From contig NC_052671.1 of NCBI RefSeq assembly GCF_016802725.1, forward strand, positions 10,695,002 through 10,759,001: a stretch of DNA of 64,000 nucleotides. Direction: 5' to 3'. Every line of letters starts with the position of its first letter. Within the stretch, counting starts at the first letter, position 1. Origin of the DNA: Solenopsis invicta (taxonomy: Eukaryota > Arthropoda > Insecta > Hymenoptera > Formicidae). Made by a program: the position numbers and the translations under genes. Below the pieces are notes generated by a model. That model was given only the letters and a program-made list of their open reading frames with translations, was not told where the DNA came from and searched no databases. This document shows positions 46,579 to 60,100 of this stretch, piece after piece.

Positions 46579-49500
46579 CTGCGTAATCGAAAACAGCAAA
46601 GCAATTAATTTTATTCGGATTAATTATGAAAGTTCTGTGTTTCGTGTTTTCCGCTTGCGCCCGTTCGCAGTCGATAATTTTTCGCTGTGGTTTATTAGTA
46701 TTATCTTTAATCGGTTAATCACTGATTACAAGTTTAATTTTAATCGAGGTAACTCAAACGTGAAATATTAAATTATTGCATGCATTCCAAACATTCTGCA
46801 AATGACTTTATATATATATATATCTGTTAAAATATTATATACATATGTAACGAATTAAAGAAATTGATACTTGTTAATTTCTAATGAGGTTTATTAAAAT
46901 AATAAATAAGTATTATTTAATAATTCCTTTCAAGACAACAAATTTTTTAATAGCCCAATAGTTTTATATGCAGAGTAACTAGACGTCTAGAGTAACTAGA
47001 TCATATATTATTTAAAAAATCATGTAATTTAAAAAATAAAACTTTCATATAATTTTGAAAAATTAATTTTATTATAATTTACACAATTCATACAATTTTG
47101 TCTAAAATATTTTTTCTCAATTGCTTCGTCCCCGAGATATTCCACTGTTTCATTATAAAATTCCTTCTTTCTCAAACACTATGCATTTCTAGATCCATGT
47201 TTATATAAACTTTTTTTTATTTTGATTGACGGAAACACATCCCTGGAATATTTATTTATACTCTGTACTATTTTCAGAAATATAAATAACGTAGTCTTTG
47301 CCGTCAACGTTTTCAAAACCACGGCGAATAGTTTCAATTACGTAAGTTTCAATTACGTACCCACTTTTTCACTTAATTAAGCAGTTGTAGTTTCATATGC
47401 GCCAGACGCAAATATTATCGTGACAGCGCCAACGTTTTCTAGAACTTTTCGACAATCAACTTGGGAAAAAAAAAGAGAGATAATACTGGGACGGCTGATT
47501 CGATAGACGCCACAGGAGCTAAATCCACGCAAACCGCGCTCGTGACGAAACTCGTAACGAAGTTATTTGCGCGAACGCCAATCAGCTCTGTTACTCTTTC
47601 CATTGTGCACGATGTGACCTCGAGGATCTCGTTTGAGTGCAGCCCGCCGCAGCCGCGGATTAATTCTATGAGATCGCTAATTGAGTTTTCTACGAGGAGC
47701 GAAGAGGATTTGGGATAAAAAGGGGAATTTGGGCAAAATTGCCAAAGCGTCGTCCTTTCGTATGGGAAACACATCGTAAAGTGTATTCACGTTCTATTTT
47801 GCACGTACGGTAACGTTCGGTAACAAATAAATTGACGAATAGTGCGATGTTTCTCTTAAAAAAATTATTTAATTCTTACAGTACTCAAAACCAATTAAAC
47901 ATATTCTTTTCTGATATTTTTCAAGACTGCAAATTCAATTAAAACTTTATTAAAATAAAACGCATTAGAGAAATAAGACTTTCTTTTTTTATTAACATCC
48001 TTGAAACTCGTTAAAATACCCCGTTAAAAATGATTAATATATTTTAATAACTTCGTATTACAAATTAAACGTCCAGCCGTTACACCGGCTATGTATTATA
48101 ACAGCGATGCAAGCTTGCACATTTCCAGCGTTGAACCGCCAGGAAAATGTAATTCCGCTGATAAAACGTGAAAGCGTGGAAGTCGATGCAACGGGTAAAT
48201 ACGGGGAAAAAAGGGGGGAGAGATGAAACATCTCCCAGGAGAGTGTAATCTCGGAGGCTCATCGGTCGCTGCTTTGCAATAATAGAAGCCCTGTAACTCT
48301 TGCGTTACGCTTAAAAGTGCTATGCTTTGTCATTGTTCTTTTTTTTTCCTTTGTAAATCTCTCTACACGAACAACAGTAGTCGAGAATTTTTCTTTTCAT
48401 AAGTATTAAAATACTGATGACTTTTTCATTTTCAAACGCACAAAAATTAATAAACAAGTATTTATATACTTTATATATAAGAAAATAGAATTAAAACAAT
48501 GCAATTAAAAAAATAAAAAATTGTTTAAATATAGAAAAAGATATAAATAAGATCATCGGCACCAATATGTTACTTTGTGTTTGAATTGTATTGTTTAATC
48601 GAAAACTAAAGATAAAATTTTAGAAACAAATATCATACAAATTAGAAAACGCATTTTAAAGATAATATAACATTTTTTATAAAATTTTTCTCAATTTTTG
48701 CAATAGGACAACTTCGATATACAATGCTGCATTTATCTAAAACTTAATTTATCAAGCATTACTTAACATGTTTAAGGAAACTAAAAATTATGAAAAATGA
48801 AGAAGGAAACAACTACCAATAAAAACTTCAAAATGTCTACTACTATAAAAAAAAAGTAGAAATGTAAAATATTTATTTTCTTATATTTGAAACAAACTTT
48901 TAAAAACCCCCCTGTATTTTTGCAAACACCTATTAGCGGTGGGATGTAAAGCGTGTAGATAATTCAGAAATAATATTTATAAATAAAACCTGCGAATGTC
49001 ATTCTTTTTTAAATGACAATAATTTATTTGTATAAATCCTTTTTTTGTCGATTTATACAAATGTTTTATGTCTTATGCTATTCCGTAAGATGCAATATGT
49101 AATGCAATAATATATAAACATTAAGTTAAGTTACTAATTTAATTTCTCATAATGCTTTTATACTATCTTATATCTTTTTATCATCTTATAATTTGTCTTG
49201 ACGATGGTGTTGGTTTACGCTGCACTCTGATTTTAAAATCGTTTTATGAGAAAAAAAGAAAAATATAAATAAAGTTTTAAGTGTACAAACATGTAAAATA
49301 ATCTGATATTATCACTAATGCACTCACTATTGTTTGTTTAAACTATGTAAAAGAAAATCAAGCGCATTTTATGAAGAATGTGTACTTTTGAAGAATTCAT
49401 TTTTGATAGATTTTATGTAGAAAAAAGACATAAATTACATTATACTTTTTTAATTATCAAAGCATGTCATGTTTTTATCAGTTTATTAATAAAGTGTGTT

Positions 49501-52059
49501 TAGTTTGCGAAAAATAAGAAGATATAGCTTTGGGAGACCTGTCTATATTAGCGACTTTTCCTCTCATTCTCTCTTTCTCTATTTCTTTTATTTTTTATTT
49601 TAAATGTATTATTTTTTACAAATATATTATCTATATCGAATATGTATCTACTAGCTCCACAAAAAGATCAGGTAGCTCTTTCGTTAAAAGAAAGTTAACG
49701 GACCTTTTCTGTTGTTTGGACTAAAATTTCGTAAAACAATTCTAACCATATAACCACATTTTTAAAGCAAGATCCCTAACGTAATACGTACAGGGAAAAG
49801 TTAAAGATGTATTGCAACATGAGAGAGAAAACGTGGAAGAAACGTCGGACACGCCCTGAGCATAAAACGGAGCAAGCCTCGACTACGCGATACCGTCGTA
49901 AAGCTTGCACGGCCGACAGCAATCTGCAATTCACCGTCGATGGCCAGTCTTCTGCGTTACCGAAGTGGAACAACCGGGGCTTCTACTTACGGCCGAAAGT
50001 TCTCGATCGGCGAAACTCGTCGCGTATTCGAGAGGACAAGAGGATGAGTTGCGCATGCAAGATGCGCTTCCTCAATGCGCACCGTCCACGGAAACGGTCC
50101 AAAGATACGACGTGAATCTGGGTCGGTTCTTATCGGGCGGGCGGCAAGAACCCAACCACCGAATAACACGATGCCACAACCGCGATTCCGAATCAACCCT
50201 TCCCATCCGACAAATCATTTCGACCCCATTTGATTCGCCGATCGAGCATGCCTGCAAGAAGGAACTCGAGATGATTTGTTACAGTACTATCGGAGTACTT
50301 GGCCACGAAGGCGAGTTTGCATATAAATGGTCAATGATATAACCGCGCAAAACTCTATAAACGATACGCTGATTAATCCTTATTGTATGTCATGAATATG
50401 CGCGCATAAGAAGTATTATTTTCCTTTCACTGATTATGCAAAACAATCGTATTTTATCAGAATAGTTATGACGTACGTTTATGACATAAAATTATTTTAC
50501 ACTTCTTTCAAATAAGATATATATTGTTTTAGACCAGATTCTACTTCTTTTGATTAAAAAAAAGAATGATATTTTCTTTTGCATTTTTTACATTTCTAAG
50601 ATGTGTAGATTATATCTATAAAACGATTTTGCGGTATACGAGTTATTTAAGAAGATACGACCTGCTGAACGTAGTGATGTATTGACGTGATATGATCGGA
50701 TAAAGATCGGTTTATTCGGCCAGTTTAATGGTTTGCAGTGAAAACTTCCGCGTTTCTTCAAATAGAAAGCACAGATTTGCTAGGCACATTTTTAGTCAAT
50801 AACAGTGGGTAAGAACAAGTGGCTAAGAAGTATGTAACTAATTTTATTTGATGTTCAGTATTTTTAATTTTTATCGCATTTTTCTCGAAACTATGTCTTT
50901 TCTTTTTTATATTCCGAATAGATCAACTGATTGAATCTGGCCAAATTGATAATTAGATACTTTTTGAAAAAAAACCGATCAAAAAATTAGCTTAAAGTTT
51001 GATAAGCCGCCATTTTAAAAGTTTTAAATATTTTACTTTGCATCGTGGTCCATCCTCTAATAAATTTAATATTTTTTGGTAAACTTTCCTACAACTCTGT
51101 GTCGTACAATTTTTACAGAATCCTGTTCGATGTTGGACCGTGTAAATTAAAACAACTGCTCGGACCGATATGACGACAGCCGTAGTTTTAAAATTTGTTG
51201 TTTACAAAACATATTTTTATACGTTTCAAAGTATAATAAATAACGTGCAAAAAGTTTCGAATTTCTAACTTCTTTCTATACATCTGAAAAAAATCTTGAA
51301 AGTGAAGTCGACGAAAAAAACTTGTTCTTAAAACAGTAATTTCTAATTGGTTAAATCGCTTAAAGTTTTTCCTTTGGAAATTTCGGAATTATTCCAAGTT
51401 CGAACAATATCCGAGGAAAAAGCTTTTTCATCAAATATGAGAGAATAGTCAGCTTAAAGAAATAAAATTCTGGGTTGTAAGTTTTAATACAAAATTTTCG
51501 AATTCAGGTATAAAGCTAGTCCGATGGAAACCCTTTTCTCAAAAGAACAGCTCTTTGCATTAATTGCTCACTCTGCAAACTCGAGTTCCTTCTTGCGAGT
51601 GTACACTCGTCGTGAGGACGTGGCCGTTACCCGGAACCAGGAAATGTGCTAATTATGCCATAACTCACCCTTAATTATAGCTCACCTCCTATGCGACAAA
51701 GTTGAGATTACCTGTTACGATTTACGAGCGTTTTCAAGCGAAGATGAAGACTATAATACAGAGATTCGGTAATTCAAATGGCACGCAAATTAATAAAATA
51801 AAAATAAACATAATAAAATATTATTTTTTAAATCGCTAATCAAAAGAATATCTGGAATTTTTCACGAATCCTTTTTATATATTTTTAAATTATTATTATT
51901 ATTATGATTATAAATTTATAGAAAGAATTCCTGAAAATTTCAAAGTAGCCTATTAAAATAAAACAATTCAATTAAAGATAGATACAGATCTGAACAGGAT
52001 AAAATTAACTGATATGATCCCGAATTGTTTTCGGAGGAGCTGAATAAATTGGTCGTATA
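46579..52059 (-). other. Probable long upstream intron of p130CAS, first part; no gene assigned
   Basis: Mostly AT-rich sequence. Two GC-richer patches stand out. One, at about 47,400-47,775, is open on both strands (85 and 111 codons). The other, at about 49,800-50,342, has overlapping frames of 102 and 145 codons. Neither encodes a recognisable domain or has convincing splice context. About 50,930-51,540 is a low-complexity A/T-run-rich stretch that could be an old transposon but matches nothing I can name. Confidence 0.5.
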
Positions 52060-52300
52060 CCTGGTAACAAATTTTTCATATATAATTATACACAGTTATA
52101 TATTATTATATATAGTTATGATAATATTATATATCAAAGATATGTCCATATATATTAAAACATATATAATATAATTATGTATAAATATATATAATTATAT
52201 ATAATTACTTATATTTCAATATATATGGACATATTTGATATATCATTATATATAACTATATATAACTACATATAATTATATACAAAAATTCTTTTACCAG
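52060..52300. mobile_element. AT-rich palindromic (hairpin) element
   Basis: The ends CCTGGTAACAAATTTTT and AAAAATTCTTTTACCAG are imperfect inverted repeats. Between them two long TATATA-rich arms fold on each other, including ATATCAAAGATATGTCCATA (left) and its complement with a small gap (right). The whole could form a hairpin of about 100 bp per arm. The family is not identified. Confidence 0.65.
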
Positions 52301-52945
52301 ATATGGACAAAATAATTACCATATGGTATCTTAATAATTTACATATGGTATCTTATCTTAAATCGTATATAATAATTTTTCTTTACAAAAGCTTTTGAAG
52401 AAATCTATTTTCAAATTCTGATTAAAAGAAAACTTCGTAAAATAAAAAATATTAGAAATAAAAATTAAAACGGCATAGTAACTTTTTGTCACGATAAAGT
52501 AAAATATAATTATGAATATAAAACTTTTATATTCATACCATATAAAAGAAAACTTTTTAAGCTTTTTCAACTGATTCATAGTTTGATGTTAGCTGCAATC
52601 TGGGGCAAAATAGTTCTTAAGAATAAGGACGAAGTTAACTCTTTAAATAGTTTAAAGTGGAGTCTCACTTCTTTAAAATGGAATCTCATTCTAAAGAGTG
52701 AAAATTCAGTCACTCTTTCTCAAGACTAGCTAAAGAATTTTCATTTTTTAGAGTGAGATTTCACTTCAAAGAATTTAGAGAGGAAGAAGGGCCCTTCAGG
52801 CTTATACTTTCAGCACGTTTATATCTTGCATTGCAATAATTACACGAAAATCGATCCTGTATCTCTATACACGTGATTAATAATTTAAATCCCCCTATTG
52901 TAGAATAAAGAATAAAGTGCGATAGAGTGCGCCGTCGAAAGAGTG
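52301..52945. other. AT-rich spacer with a weak inverted repeat
   Basis: No gene. At about 52,650-52,683 and 52,749-52,783 two related segments of the type AAAGTGGAGTCTCACTT lie in inverted orientation, possibly the ends of a small degraded MITE. Confidence 0.35.
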
Positions 52946-53200
52946 CACTGAAAGAAATGGAAAGAACGGTTTTGTTAAAAATACAGATATAAAAATAATT
53001 ATGTTGGATCATTAAAATAATTACATTGCACTGAAAAATGGATTTAGTAACTATTTAGTAACTAATCAAATTTAGTAACTTTATTAAATTTCGTAATTAG
53101 TAAATATTTTATAATATTAAGTGCAATGCAATTATTTTAATGATCCAACATAATTATCTTCACATCTGTATTTTAAACAAACAGAATCGTTCTTTCAGTG
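52946..53200. mobile_element. 255-bp MITE with ~85-bp inverted arms
   Basis: Begins CACTGAAAGAAATGG and ends CGTTCTTTCAGTG. The arms also share TTATGTTGGATCATTAAAAT and its complement. The centre has three copies of TTAGTAACT. TG lies immediately outside both ends. The terminal CACTGARA resembles that of the intronic MITE at 45,804. Confidence 0.75.
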
Positions 53201-56200
53201 TGGAGCGGCCATGGAACCGCCGTCTGCTTCGTCGTGAATTAAAGCTACTCGCGAGTACGCTATCGCGTGTTCTTTGTTATTATGAATCGAATAGTACTAT
53301 CGTAGTGGCGCGTAGTAGGGGGTAGTAGGCCCGGCGGGAGGGGAGGAGGATGGAGGATGCTGGAAGGTTGAGAGCGCTCGTGTGCAACGCAAGGGTGCAC
53401 TGAAACCAGCGGAATAGGGGGTGATGGTGGAGAACAGCCCGGAGAGAGGGGGTATACACCCTCGGTCGATACCGGGCGTCGCGCGCTAACTGTGAAAGGC
53501 GTATTACGCTGCGAGGGTGCACGGGAGAAAGCAAGGGAGAGAAGAAGAGCGAGAATAAGAGACAGTGACGAATTCAGAATTCTGGAGACCCTAAGGCAGC
53601 GGTATTCAGGTTCCCACGTAGTTTCAATAATTTACGAAAGCAATTTTTGACGTAATACGGGAAACAAATATTTTAGGAAATAAATGAAGTCCCAGTTTAT
53701 CTTTACTCTCTGATTTGAAATAAATGGAAGCATTATAAGTCGTTGGCCGCGTCTTTGAACTTACTCCGTTTATTGACGAATCTTAGAAGCGAATGATCAC
53801 TTCATCGAGCCGAAAATTAATAACATCCAAGATTTAATCTTAAAAAAATACAGATTATATTCATGTAACATAAATGAGTGAGATTACACCCTTCTACGAA
53901 TATAAAATAAGAATTAATAAACCTAAATTAAGAAGTCATAAAATCACTTTAATATTATAAACGCGTATAAGTAACGTATAAATTCAAGTTTGAAGTAGAT
54001 CGCCTTTTCAGCCGTTTGTTCAAGATGCAGTATAGGACTGTAAAAAATGGATAGACATTAATTACTCGATTAAAGTTTAATTATAGATCCGCTCCTGCCA
54101 GGGGTGAAAAGAGAATGGGAGAAAGGGAGAAATAGAAGGGAAAGGAAGGAGAAAGAGGAGGCCAGGGGAAATAGAAAGACGGTTTCCATGGAAACGCGGA
54201 AGAAGGCTCTCCTACGGAAGCAGGACTCGGCTTGTCTCAGGCCGTGATAAGAATTTTTAGGTATGAGCGTGGGGGTGACTTACGCAATTGATCTCGCAAA
54301 AGGTATGCCACCGCAAATGTTCGCGAAACGAATTTGCGGAATACTTCAATTGCACTTCCGATGAAAGTCGAATGTGAAAGAACTTGAGAGAGACTTTGAG
54401 GAAAGAGGAAAAGGATTTCAATTTATATATTTATAGATACGACATTTGTTATTTAAATAAAAATAAATTGACTTTACAGTTATTTTCTACGAGAAAATCC
54501 ATCCTAAATTTACGCGAGGTCCTCGGAAATTTCTCATCAAATATATGTGACCGCATTCAGCCTCAAATATCCTCTTGCGAGTCTCTCGCGTTTCGACGGA
54601 CGCCTAAATGTACGCGCGAACTTGCGCTTTACATAAATCCCGCTCTTGGGGCGCATCGCCGACATCGCATCGCGATAAATTTCGGCAACGACCGTATTTA
54701 CATTAGTTAATAAATTCACGTGCGCGCACACACGTGCCGCAGCCAGTCGCAGAGACTAACCGAGAAGTGAACACTGTTGCAGTCGTATAATCGCTTTGGA
54801 CTGCTGCTTATGAAGTTCTCGCATGAAACTCGAGAAACTTCGAATGCATCTTCGTCCGGAAACGCGCGCAGAATAATAAAATATGAAAGAGGAAGATGGC
54901 CCTCGGTCTAGACGCGTTGAAAGCGGAGGCTGCTAAGTGTACAATAATGGCCGGTTTCGCCAACCATTACTATTAGTTAAATTTTAATCGTAGTTTCAAC
55001 TTTATCATTACCTGAATAACCATAAATTTCTTGATTATAAAGAGTATATTGTGATATATTATAAACTAATAATCAAGGTTAGACTGTCATATGTATAACA
55101 CAATTAAAATCGAGAGAAAGTCATAGCAGGAATGATTTTAGTGACCAATAATATTTCTTATATGATGTTATATACTCTTTCTAGTTTTTTAAACTACTGT
55201 TATTTTTGATCTTGAGACGCAATTCTAAAATTGAATAGTAATATCACAATACAATATATTAATAATTAATTTAATAATATTGATGCTAATATGCATTTAT
55301 TATGGCAACAATGCCAAAGATATCATCTAACAGTGTAAGCGACAGAAAACTATTTTTAATGTCCATTTAGAATTTAGTTTATAATAACATAATTATTAAA
55401 ATAATGAGAAGACCGACGGCGTATCGTAGCAGAGTCTTGGATTCTGTTCCTCTTTAAAATACTGTAAAGAATTTATTACGAAAAATTATTACTCATTTGC
55501 TAAAACAGTGACATGACTCAAAAATTTGTATTTTAAATTGTGTGCAAGAAAAAAATGAATCCTCAAAGTTATTATTCGTAGAATTATGTAATTGAGTTTT
55601 TAAAATTAAAAAGAAAAAAGAGAAATGAGAAAAGAAAGTTTATGCATCAAGAGTGTCATAAGTCAGAAAGGATTGTTTCTTTTTTATTATTTATTTATTT
55701 ATTTATTTATTTTTCGATTTATTTATTATCGATTTATTTTTATTCAACTGTATACTGAATAAAAAGTTAATGATTCTTTTATTCTAATATAGTCATTACG
55801 CCAAAATCGCATTGAAAAAACATTTTCGTACTTAAAATCGTATGTAAAAACATTTTTATGATTTTAATGATTCAATGTTTTTGATTCAAAACATTCTCAT
55901 TTTTTGAAAAATCTTGTTTTTTTTAGTTATTGTTCTAACAAATAAACGGTATGTCTCGACAGTTGCTGTAATTAAAACACCTATCTCGAAATGTAGAAAG
56001 TCTAGATTCTTTGGCTGATTGTGAGTCACATAAGAAATGTTATTGAACACATTAAAATCCTGCTATGACTGTTCCATGGCTTTTTAATAAACTAAATTCT
56101 AGATGGGCATTAAATCTTCTCTTTCGTTTGCGCCATTAGACGATTATCTTTGTACTTTATACGACAAGAAAAGCAAAAGAGTAAGCAAAAGGTACTATTC

Positions 56201-57120
56201 AGGAGAAACTATGTAATCACCTAGCAATCAAAGCTAACTACAATAGATTGTAGGTCACAGATTGAGTCACGCTACCTCAAGAAAAAAATATGTGTTCCAT
56301 TGCTTATGCTCGCGCACGGTGATCATGTGGAAACGAAACTTTTCAACTATGAGTCAAAGCATATGAAGAATTATCTCTCTCTAGACTTTGTTCAGAAACA
56401 TCAGAGACACAATTTTATCCTCGTTGTTCGCCGAATATTAAACAAAGATAAAATAATCGCTGGGTGTACTTGGATGACGTTTCTGAACGCAGCCCCAGAG
56501 AGAAAGAGAACGCTCACGATGCACCGTGTTGCGCTTAATTACTTATCGACGCAGTTCGTCGATTCTGCGCGAAGCTACCAATAAAAATATCAATAACCCT
56601 ATCCGATTAAACGGATGAGCGCGGTGAACGTCCGAGAGAGATGGATAATAAATCGCGCGCGATAATAGGACCTTTTACGATCCTAGTGATAGCGCGCGTG
56701 TGTATGTATATACGTGCGTAAGTATGTGTGCGCGCGCCGGTTTATTACGCGAGATAACATCGTTCATTGTCCCTTTAATAAACGGCCGGGATGGTCGCTC
56801 GGTGACCAAGAAGAAGCTGCTACCGTTGCGGTTCCTGACGGAGTCGCGGCCACCACTTCAATCACCCGGAGTCTCTCGAAAGCATCTTGGGAAGCGAGTG
56901 ATTTACGCTGGTTAATCCGCGAGGAGTGTACCGCGAGATGAAATTGGATTTCTCGTTTTACCTAGCGTTATATATTCGCGAGATGATTCTCGCGGCGTCG
57001 AGGCCAGTTCGTTTCGAATCTAGATTGCTTTGAGGTACTCTTATCGCGTCGCGCGATCTACATGTCATAGCGAACGAGAAAAGGATATGAGATACAGTAG
57101 AAATTAGTAATAAAATATAG
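53201..57120. other. Unassigned (probably intronic) sequence with GC-rich patches
   Basis: A purine-rich, GC-rich patch at about 53,290-53,580 could be a regulatory region or untranslated exon, but no donor or coding sequence was tied to it. Another purine-rich patch lies at about 54,100-54,240. A (TTTA)n tract is at about 55,684-55,710. A patch with alternating CG/TG runs lies at about 56,590-57,060. No protein or RNA gene is recognised. Confidence 0.45.
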
Positions 57121-57127
57121 CAGTATC

Positions 57128-57160
<33 letters not shown>
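57128..57160. repeat. (GA)n microsatellite
   Basis: A pure GA run of about 16 units followed by AAAAAGAG. Confidence 0.95.
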
Positions 57161-57163
<3 letters not shown>

Positions 57164-60100
57164 AGTGGTTGGAAGATTAGAGTAGCGAAAGATACCGAGA
57201 GTATAATAAATGTGTGTACGCGCGAGAAAATCTTTTCTTTATATAAAAAAAATGTAAAACGTATAAAATTCATTTTTATCTTTCCCTGGTAGAAATTTCA
57301 TGTATTTTTTTAATAGTTACTGCAATTCTATTATTTCTGTCTAGTAACTGAGAAGTAAAACTACTGAGGATCCTAACCAAGATGTAATGCTTTGTCTGCG
57401 TGCAGTTATTGCGCACAAAAAACGAACAAAATCTGTACCTATATACTGAACGAAAATTGGGCAATAAATGAATCCAATTTAAACTGTCTATTCATTATAT
57501 AAGGTATTATATGTTACTATTGAAATGAGACATGCTCTTAAATACTTCTATTAAGGACTTTTTGACTTCATTTGCACCGATCATAAGCTTCTTTTCCCAC
57601 GAAATAAATTTTATTAATTAATTGCTGATTAATTTTCTTTCTTCCTTCTATCAACGCACATTTTTATCAGGAAAACTGCTTTAGCTGAATCAAACTCTAT
57701 CAAGTTCTTGTATAATTTCTACACAATATTGTTACAATTAATGAAAATACAGTAATATTACACAGTAATTGGATGGATGTTGGAGGAAAGTTGCATACAT
57801 TTCTACTACGGTTTTATAAAACTTTTATATAAATCCCCTCCTTATCTTAGATCCCATTTAGGTACAGAATCTCTTTACATTGTCGCTAATCACAGTGTGG
57901 ATAATCGCCAAGTCGAGTGAAGCACAATAAAGACACTGTCGGCTCGACGGTGAGGATTTCCTAATGACTCGTGTAAATAGGCTTTTCCTGGTAAACGGAA
58001 GGTGGGATCACGCGAGAAGCGACATGCAACGACGATCTCTTAAACGGCCTCCGGTCACGTGTCGACGGAAACGAATTCGTCCGTGGGTGAGAGGGAAATT
58101 AAGATCAGGCAGGGAAATTGTGCGGCGAGTGGAAATCTGACCGGTGACCAGAGGGAGCGAGGAGAGGAGGAGGGAGGAGGAGAAACTATGTTTGCAGTCC
58201 GCCGAGGGGAAACCCTTTCCTTCGGAAAGCTGAAAATGAATGGCGAGAACCACCAAGTCGACACGAGTGAAACGACGAGAGCTGACGCGTAACTCCGACG
58301 CGTTTTCACGGAAACTGTTGCGATACAAAGAAAACAAACGTTCCTTCAACAATACGAAAGAGTTCTTTTCAAAGACAGGTTTTTAAATCCAATGCGCTTG
58401 CGATATTATCTACGATGAATATTTGTACTGACTCGCGTAAAAGAGAGGCTCGGTCTGTCTTCGCTTCGCGTGTCACCTGGCGCAAGGCGCGACCGCGCCT
58501 CTTGCTACCTGCTGTCACATTAGTAGCTCTCATATCAAAAGCTTAGGAAAATACAGAAACCTGATTAATTGGAATATTAGAAGTGGAGCACTTTGGTCCG
58601 ATCGAACGGTTGTCCAGTTACGCAATAAAGTTCCCGCTGTACTCCCGATCGGTTTTTGTCTTTCAAACCTGTTGTCTTAGATAAACGGCTGCTCCAATTA
58701 ACCAATGACCCAGGTAAACGAAATTCACTCTTTATCTTTATCAGCAACGCATGGATCTTTTTCGCTTCTTTAAACGATACAGCTGCTATCGAGCGGAATA
58801 GCTTGTCGTTAGCGAGAAAGTTAATGAGAAAGAACAAATTAGGCGTGTCATGATGTGATAAAGAGCTGAGGCGTGACTTCAACGCGTTTCCCGTGGTAAC
58901 CATTACGAAAGAGGGCGAGAAGTATCGTTCGAAAGGCAAGTCTTTGAGCTCTAACGAGCGCGCTCACGATGTTTCCTTTCGAGAACTTTTTCCCGGAAAA
59001 ATTTCAAGAGGAAACTTCTTTAAATACAGTTCTCTTAGGATCGGGGCGACTTATTCACGTGTGCGATCGTTTTCAGAAATACCGGATAAAAAAAGTTAAT
59101 AGGAGTGAGCAACTTCTGCTGCCTCATAAGCGCAATGAAGGGCCGACACGTGACTTCGGCGCGATTTTCTCGAAGCCATTACGAACTGGGGCGCATTTTT
59201 CCTGAAGTCGGAACCTTCAACTTCTGGATCTAACGCGCTGTTTCTCTTCGACAATATTTTCTCTAGATTTTCTCGTGCAGCAATAGGGCTTTGTATCTTT
59301 TTATTCCCGTTGCTTTTACTTAAAAAAAAAAAGACTAATATTTACGTACATTTGTTTGCGTAAAGCAAAGATGATATTTTAATTTAATTGCCGCTATTAA
59401 AGCGGAGCAATTCGGATTACTCCCGATCTCTTTAGATAAAATAATCAACGGTGATCGAGATCAGCGTTAAGTTGAGTGGCTCATAAATGCTATAAGAGTC
59501 GGGAAGGTAATAAACGAAAACGGTCTTAATTCACGGCGAATGGCGTAAAAATGCGGACCGGTCGTGTCTGCGATCAGAAATTCGCAAGCGCTAAGAACGA
59601 GTGGATAATCCCACGCGAGTTTCACAGTTCATTGATAACGGCTGTTAAAGACAGGCTTAGCCCACGTTCAGGCAACTCCCGTCTGAGAGAGTGAAGTATA
59701 TCTTCCTCGGTATCCGTCGAGTAGAGGCCTGTCTACCGTTCTCTCCCCGTCCTCGTCCTTCTCTCCTCCTTCCTTTTCCATGCCACTTTCAGCCGGTGCA
59801 ACGCCGGTGCGGTTTGTCTACCCGCCGTCGCCAATGGCGGCCTCGAGAAGCATTCGCGCTCCAGGCGGAGATCATTCTGTTTTCTCCCCTCCCGCGCTAT
59901 ATCGTTATCGCGCCACCATTTGCGCTCTCAAAGCGAAAGGTACGAGAGAAACGTCCTGGAGGCAGACAGCTGCTACGGGACGAACATCGCGTCCGGTGCG
60001 CCTCGCGCAGAATTATCCTCGCGATCTGAAGGATCGCGATGCGAAGGATTTGCAAAATGCGATAAAACATTCGTGTTTTTCAAGCTTTAATTACAGGCAG

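Noticed and set aside
52070..52290. Simple (TA)n microsatellite
   Set aside because: The non-TA tags are inverted between the halves and the flanks are inverted repeats, so it was reclassified as a palindromic element.
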